DNA from: Membranipora membranacea
Taxonomy: Eukaryota > Bryozoa > Gymnolaemata > Cheilostomatida > Membraniporidae
Reading direction: 5' to 3'
NCBI GenBank assembly: GCA_914767715.1
Contig: OU612072.1
Span: 7,316,001-7,380,000 of the forward strand
DNA: 64,000 nt
Shown: positions 57,451-64,000 of the stretch, in pieces
Layout: each line of letters opens with the position of its first letter
How positions within the stretch are numbered: position 1 is the first letter of the stretch
Position numbers and translations under genes: made by a program
Notes under the pieces: model-generated
What the model was told of the DNA's origin: nothing
The model's database searches: none
Seen by the model: only the letters and a program-made list of their open reading frames with translations

Positions 57451-59157
57451 TCATTTCATAGTCTTGATACTTGCTGCAAACAAGAAGAGGTTGTACAGAC
57501 TCTTTCAAACAAAACCCATATATTTTTCAAACCTATAGTTTAGGTTACATCTGTCTTCCATAAGTATGTCAACTCATTCATGATGCATGCTGAAATTACT
57601 ACCTGCTTTCAACGCTGGCGCTAGTGTCAAAGCGACTTGGTTCCGTTTACATACAAAATGGTGAAACTGAAACTTAGCAGCTGCTGGGGCCAGGTTGAAA
57701 AACTTTCTTGCGTTTTGGTACCATTACCAATTAAGTGAAGAGTACTTTATTTTGATTTTATTCCGACCCACTAGAAGATCACTGGTGATGTGGTTTCTCT
57801 CCGGCTATTCACCAGTACTTGTTTACGGTGTCATAACCTCTCTGTATTACTAATTCGTCTTACTGTCAACAACAAGGGATTTGCAGCAATAGATTTCCAT
57901 GATGTTGTCATCAAATCATAATAATATGTCTTAGTTACTCACAATTTTATGTTGCACAAGCTTTGCATGTGATGAGCGTGCTCAAAGCAAAAATCTTTAT
58001 AATTTACTACATATCTACCATGATCTGGTATTATTCGTGCAAAAAAGCGTGCATTGATAGTCAACTTTGTGATGAGCAAAGTTGGACTCCTTTTTACCAT
58101 GAATGGTTCTATTCCAATATGTCATCCTCAATAATATGCATCCTTCCATCAAATACTGTACCTCATAGTCTCACTAAATATCATCCATTATATTTGGTTC
58201 ATGTTTAATTAAAAATAAAGGAATAATGGTTTATATTTCTAAACAAAAAACTCCATTGCATTATTTCTTTGAATGTTGCCACAGAAGGTTTGCAGTAGTT
58301 AGCAGCTATGTGTATGGCAGTATTCTTATTTATGGTCATGTGTTGCAAATATGTTCTTCAATTTTAGACCTTGCTCCTCTGATTCATCATGAGTCTTCAT
58401 CCATTAGATTGCTCCTCACTATACCTTGACTCAAGCTAGCCTTCGCAAGCGACCAACTTTTTTGTGGCCACATGACAAGGCCAGACACTAGCACAAAAAT
58501 TTAGCCACATGATATGTCTAGTGGTAACTTGGTCAACTTTCTAGCTGCTTACTTGTTTCTTATATCCTGATCTTAACCCGCGCTGCCAAAGGAAAAAAGG
58601 GCTTGATACCAGGTCCTCAATTTATAGCCAGATTACATTATTACCTGCATATGTCCACTCCCAGTCTACAGTTACACTTCATTAAAGTATAAAAATACTA
58701 CATATATATTTTTTATGTTATAACCACAACGTGTAGATCACATCCAGGTATAATTAAGTAATACTGGCCTGTATTTGAATGGTTACTTATCCACATTAAA
58801 CTAATGTCAATTATGAAAGCTGTATCAAAAAGCAAATACTAATTGATGAAGACTTCTGCTGTTAATCCCCTCTTGGTCACTAAGAGAGATAACAATTTAG
58901 TCCTTATGACATTCTTAATCCAGCTCTTTTACAAAGCAGGATAAGCAAAGTGGAAATCTTCACTCTTTAACATTATCCATCATCTTTATTGTGAGTATAT
59001 AAAAATGACACAAGTAAATGATGTATTTTTCTGGAAGATTGCCCTTTGCTCTTCTATCCTGATTTTTCTTTGAAATTCAAATGCAGAAATGTTTTTCACT
59101 CGTTTCCCTAAAGAACATTTCACACACAAAATAAAAAACGATGCCTTGAACATTAAA

Positions 59158-59195
59158 GTATTTATAGTATTTATAGTATTTATAGTGTTTATAGT
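59158..59195. repeat. TATTTATAG tandem repeat
   Basis: About four copies of a 9-base unit. Confidence 0.85.
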
Positions 59196-59523
59196 TGGCA
59201 GCTACATGGTAAACTGTGATTCATAATTGTCAGTAAATTAGCACTTTATTAGCAATGTACCGGCAACATACGCCTTTCCAAACTGATTGCCAAAACACAA
59301 CGAGGTGTGCATTGCTTACCTTTTTCACAACATCCCAGTGTTGGCCCACTTCAGATTACAAGTCTGATTAAACACCAGCCTCATGGCGACAAGTGAAGGC
59401 AAATGTACCACACAACCTACAATAAAACCTATCACTTATGTAGGAGCATGATACAGGGGATATGTACAACAAAATAGTTTGTGGCAAACTGACAAATTGT
59501 ATGAGTAGTTTTTATGTAGACCA

Positions 59524-59640
59524 TGTTGGGCCCATTTGCCTGCATTCCAAGTTGCTCCCGAACCACTGGTCACGCCGCGGTGTGGCCTGTGAATGGGAGC
59601 AACTGGAATGCAGGCAATTGGATTAAACTTGATTTAGTTT
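59524..59640. mobile_element. Palindromic MITE-like element, family B, well preserved
   Basis: CCCATTTGCCTGCATTCCAA/GTTGCTCCC on the left mirrors GGGAGCAACTGGAATGCAGG/CAATTGGATTAAACTTG on the right. Confidence 0.8.
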
Positions 59641-60524
59641 TTAAGGTACATATTGACTACCTATAGAGTAAAATTAGCAAGAGTTTAGTTTGGCTAGTTG
59701 AGGGGGACTTAATCTTACTTTACACCATATTGTTGCTGCCGCCTCACACTACCAGGGGACTTTTTGCTCACCTGAACCCCGTGCCAGCATTCTGCAGTAA
59801 GCTGATCCCTAGATGAAAACCAACTTTAATTGCTGTAGGAATTAGCTCTGAAGAAAACTGCAATGATAAAGGCATGTCTGGAAACAACGCTATTCGGGAA
59901 ACTTGAAACTAGATAAATACTGTAAAGATCCCAAAACTGAGATGGCAACAGAGATTAAATTAATTGACTCACAGAGATTATTATCTAACATCTATCCATT
60001 TGGAAAGTTGAAAATCATGCCAAACAAAACCCTGGAATACAAATGGTAACCCGAGACTTCATCACAGGTATGCAGGAAATTGACATCACATGGCAACATG
60101 CGACCCTCTTCAACAAACTGAACTGAATTGTTGATAGTTGAAAGTTAATAATATAAGACAGAATTATTCACATCAAACTTGGAAGATTTCCTATGAATCT
60201 TGATGCCATGAGTAATATCGAAAAGAATAGCTGACTCCCCTTAAACCATCAGAAATATCAGGTCTTCATTGGCTGCAACATCCCATGATGATAAACATTT
60301 ATTAGGGTTATACCTGATTATCCTGGGAAGTACAGTTCAACGTGAAAATCTGTGAACAAGTTTGTTGAAATGCCCTCTCAGCATTTACGCTGAACATGCA
60401 AAACCTAAAAGCTTAATCTCGGTGAGTCAATTTATTCGCTATCAAAGAAACCTCTACCAATCACAAATGGATGGATTTGAGAATGGGAGTCATAGCGTAG
60501 TCGGAGAAGGATCATACGGGAGTA

Positions 60525-60760
60525 GAAAGAGGCCCATCTGGTTAGACAACCGATCCTTCAGCGCACCAGTGTTGAAGGTCGTGGGTTCGAAACCCGCTGC
60601 TCATTGACCAAACCTGCTCATTGAAAAACCTGCTCATTGAAAACCTGCTCATTGACTAATTGAGATGAGTTGGTGCTCCGACCTGCCTACAAACAGAGAT
60701 TGCAGCCTCGCAACTAGTTTCTCGCCACCCATACTCGGGATATGGATGTGATAAGACCAC
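60525..60760 (+). mobile_element. tRNA-derived SINE, family 2, plus orientation
   Basis: Head: CATCTGGTTAGACAACCGAT and AAGGTCGTGGGTTCGAAACC (B box). CTGCTCATTGA is then repeated four times, followed by the family tail GGTGCTCCGACCTGCCTACA and CGCCACCCATACTCGGGAT. Confidence 0.75.
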
Positions 60761-61991
60761 CTTGTTTAATCAGCCAGGCTAGCTGTGCCCCTATCTGAAG
60801 GTCACACAGTTTATGTGTTTACATGCTTTATATCATTTCTATCCTGGCAACCCCTATCTCAATTAAATTTGTACAAGAAAACATTAGCACTAACAATATA
60901 GACAGGTTTAAAGGTAAGCTCAAGTTTAGTCACAGATATAAAAATAGTCTCAATCGCATTCCAGCGACTTTGCATGATTCACCCTTGTATTCATTTCACC
61001 GCACCTTCCGTCTACAGCTTCGAACAAACAAGGAATTAGATTGAATTAAGATAGTTGAGCAACTTTGCTGCTACTGAGGCGCTTCAGTTTTAGAATAGCA
61101 CTGTCTGACCACAAAACATGAAAGAACCCCACAGGTATCACATTAATAATGTCAAGATTATCAAATGGGTTGCCATTATTTCTGTTTTCATGTTTTTGAG
61201 GTAAAGAGCCTGATCCAAAGTCAACAACTTATTTCACCTCTTTTGAAAGATGTTTACAGTGTGCTGAAAATATCAGTAGCAAAGATGACAGCCAGCAGGT
61301 GATTACAAGGTGGGAATTTATAATTGATCTGAGCGGTTTTTTGTTTTGAAGCTCAAAGCTTGTCCTATCTGAGGGAGGATCTTTTCTCGTGAGGGCTGTG
61401 GTAGATATAATCAGCTCTCTCATCTCGAGTAGCTGTGTGTGTGTGTGTGGGAGATACAAGAGTTACTTATGGTTCTACCTTTCTCTGATGACCATTGAAG
61501 AAGTTATGTCCAGATGCCAATCGTTGTCAACCACCAATCAGACCATGTGAAATTTCGTTTCTATAGGCCGAAAACCAACCTATTATATTCAGTAACAGTT
61601 TGGGGCGCTGTAAAGAGACAAATCACCAAATCCATGGAAACCAATACTGTGCAATGTATACCAAAGAAACAGTCTTTAATATTTGTGTACTCTCTTGTTC
61701 CTAATCTCCGCATTTTTTATGTTTCCACAAAACCGAAATAAAACCAAACGCATTAACTTAAATGTTTAAAGTTTTTCTCTTTTCTCTTCTCTCTTTCTCT
61801 AGTTTTTGCAAGTTCTTTTTCATATTTTGGTTAATTGACTGGGTTTTCAATGGAATTTCAATCTGTATCAAACAACATATTAGACCGCCGCATACCTTGA
61901 CCGGTCGAAGATCCCGATATGATGTAAATTTTGTATAATTTGCGGTCTCTTAATCAGGATTTTTATTTGCCGCATGAAATGAAAACAAGTT

Positions 61992-62501
61992 TTATAGACA
62001 GTTTTCTGAGCTCAGATTTAGGCCTCAATTTGGAGTTTTCCTCTCTCCAGTTTGGTACTTTTAACACGCGCCGCATAGGAAAAACGTGCAGAAAAGAGGG
62101 TTCTATTGAAAACCGCTTTTAATAGGATAAAAATTATTTTTGATTCAGAATCTGCAACATTGAAAACTCATATGGACATAGTTTGGGTAATAATTTCAGT
62201 ATTTCAATTATAGCATTTTCCGCCTGTTTTGCGGACAATTTGGCAGAATCTTTCATGAGTTGCGTCACTAAAATTAAGATTTATCAACATTAAAGCCTCC
62301 AATGATTTGGAACCCTGTCTGACAGGGTTTTCAATGGTGCAGACTCTGAATCAAAAATCAGTTTTATCCTAACATTAGCGGTCTTCAATATAACCCTCTT
62401 TCAGCAGGTTTTTTCTATGCGGCGTGGGTTAAACGTACCAAATTGGAGAGAGGACAACTCCGAATTGAGGCATAAATAAGGGTTCAGAAAACAGTCTATT
62501 T
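61992..62501. mobile_element. Large foldback with arms of about 175 bp
   Basis: Arms at 61992-62168 and 62326-62501 are inverted copies along their whole length. Matching blocks include ACAGTTTTCTGA, GCCTCAATT, CCTCTCTCCA, TTTGGTAC, CGCCGCATAG, TTTTTGATTCAGA and CATTGAAAAC. The loop is about 157 bases. No coding capacity. Confidence 0.85.
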
Positions 62502-63015
62502 ACAACAGCGTATGTCAATACTAAGGGCATTAGAGGTTAAGAAAAATCTGTTTTCCTTATTCAATAGTCATTGATCTTGCACTGTGAGAAGTATGGGATC
62601 CATTGATGTAACGGTGAGTTGCCATGGTTACTCGATATGATGTTTTATTGCGGATTGTAATAAAACATGATGGTCGAAGTCTGTTAGATTAGTGTTCCGC
62701 TAATCCCATCATTAGCAGGCTGAAGAGCAATTCATCCAGATTACACCTCTGCTCCTCGTATCGATCGATCTCAGCGACGACTTTGTGTTATTTCAGTCTT
62801 GTGACCTCGCCATTAGCTGGAGGTCTATTAAAAAGAGGCTCTTGATTCACCAGCAAAATTCCTTGCTGGATTATTCTCGGCTGGAAAGTGTGGAGGAAAA
62901 ATTCTCATCGATATTCGAGAATTGATCACGGAATAGGAAACTTTTCTTCTCTGATATAGCCATATATGAGGACTAGATTACAGGCAAACCAGAAATACTA
63001 ATGACTCAGATGATC

Positions 63016-63236
63016 ATGAGGACTCTGTCGTTGTGCCGTTTGCGGACAGCTTCTTTGGCCGTATTAATACTAGCTCTGTTTTCTGAGAGGATAGATGCCT
63101 ACTCTGCGGGGCCGCCTGATGATGCCTGCATAACGAGAGAACCTGGTCATGGTTATAGCCCACAATCGGGGGCATGTCCGTACACCATCGACGCTCGCAA
63201 CTGGATACCTGGCCAAGGCTCTACAAGTAAGTTAAG
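63016..63236 (+). CDS. Reeler-domain secreted or membrane protein, first exon (partial)
   Basis: The ATG at 63016 has the best start context (A at -3); in-frame ATGs at 63001 and 63010 are alternatives. A signal peptide with core SLAVLILALFSERIDA precedes a probable cleavage site before YSAGPP. PDDACITREPGHGY and PQSGACPYTI follow, matching the start of Reeler domains as in reelin, ferric-chelate reductase 1 and insect defence proteins. The exon ends at ACAA/GTAAGT in phase 2; later exons lie outside the window. Which Reeler family member it is cannot be told from this exon. Confidence 0.8.
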
Positions 63237-64000
63237 TCTAGTTATACCTGCTGTGGGAATGTTTTAGGCTACACTTCAGAGTACATATACATATTAGATA
63301 GAGTTTAGCTTCGTTTGCGGTGACTTAATATTACAAAGCTCCAGTTCTCACTTGATTAGTTGGAGTTTATATAAGGCAAGCAGGCTGAGTAATTGTCAGT
63401 AAATAGACATAGATTTCGCTATTTCAAGCCTGCATTTAATACCAAACTATCCTCATGGAATACTTTACTCTGCTGGGGTTTGTGTGTAGACGACTTTCCT
63501 TGAAGCTGTTGACGATTTTGAATAATATATATCCAGGGAGAATTCATTCTCCTTGGTATATCCTACTAGATGTTAAGGAACAAATGTGCAACAATGACAT
63601 TGTCCACCACTTTGAGGTAAAAAGAAGCCAGGATGGTGTTTGAATTTTAAAACCTTGAATAGTACCAATATTACTTACACAATGTGACAAGAATACACAA
63701 CGTCACTTCAGTGTAGATGTTTATTGAATGTTCAGCGTAATCAGTTGCCTTTTATTAGTCAGAGAAAAACACTAACTTGTTTTGCAGATAAAACTAGCGC
63801 GCACACGCAAAAGTTTTGTTGACAGGAAACTTGGACTTATAAATAAATAAATGAAAATAGAGGTTTCCTTCGAAACTTTTAAATTTAGCCACTTCATTCC
63901 AGTACAACTACATCTAACATAATTCGAGAGTCTAAACTATAATATAACGATATCAACATTATATCAACATCATAATGATTAGAATTAGAGCGTTAAATTG
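63237..64000 (+). other. Start of intron 1 of the Reeler gene
   Basis: No second exon seen before the window ends. A family C relic (GATAGAGTTTAGCTTCGTTT) is at about 63297. Confidence 0.5.

Larger units (their letters stand above)
57451..63000. other. Intergenic region right of TDRD9
   Basis: About 5.5 kb with no recognised gene. A possible polyadenylation signal AATAAA at about 58214 on the + strand could end TDRD9 transcripts. Contains a 9-base repeat at 59160, palindromic element at 59524, SINE at 60525 and large foldback at 61992. Confidence 0.5.

Noticed and set aside
1-64000. CRISPR array or bacterial operon
   Set aside because: No regular spaced repeats with unique spacers, and spliced genes show animal nuclear DNA.

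Overview
This window is animal nuclear DNA. It is AT-rich, the genes are split by many GT-AG introns, and intergenic and intronic DNA is full of short palindromic DNA elements, tRNA-derived repeats and minisatellites. The gene content fits a marine invertebrate (a lophotrochozoan or an invertebrate deuterostome); the sequence alone does not let me name the species. All gene models were built by hand from reading frames, splice signals and intron phases, with no database search or transcript data.

The main gene is a complete TDRD9 / Spindle-E homologue on the + strand. It has 33 coding exons from 17156 to 57228, every exon junction is phase-compatible, and it predicts 1505 residues. It carries a DEVH-box RNA helicase core, an HA2/OB-like C-terminal helicase extension, a Tudor domain and a C-terminal CCHH zinc-finger-like motif. 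This family acts in the piRNA pathway of germ cells. Two small minus-strand genes lie inside its introns. One encodes a RING-finger protein (two exons, 25082-23842, in intron 7). The other encodes a MYND zinc finger joined to a GNAT-like domain (two exons, 37641-36509, in intron 23).

Left of TDRD9, on the minus strand, is a single-exon CREBZF/Zhangfei-like bZIP gene (12609-11452) that is divergent from TDRD9. Further left are three phase-compatible minus-strand exons (4379-4073, 1056-962, 286-195) of an unrecognised gene whose N-terminus looks like a CENP-B/Tigger-type helix-turn-helix; its 3' part runs off the window. At the right edge a + strand first exon (63016-63236) encodes a signal peptide and the start of a Reeler domain; the rest lies beyond the window.

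The most unusual signal is in TDRD9 itself. Tandem duplications repeatedly sit exactly on its exon boundaries: donors of exons 7, 19 and 20, acceptors of exons 6 and 19 (and perhaps 4), and the stop codon. They give tandem copies of splice-site-like sequences next to the real ones. Other structure includes a 579 bp element with matching ends and TTAA at both edges, a foldback with arms of about 175 bp near the right end, at least five families of short palindromic elements, and tRNA-derived repeats, some of them embedded inside larger repeats.
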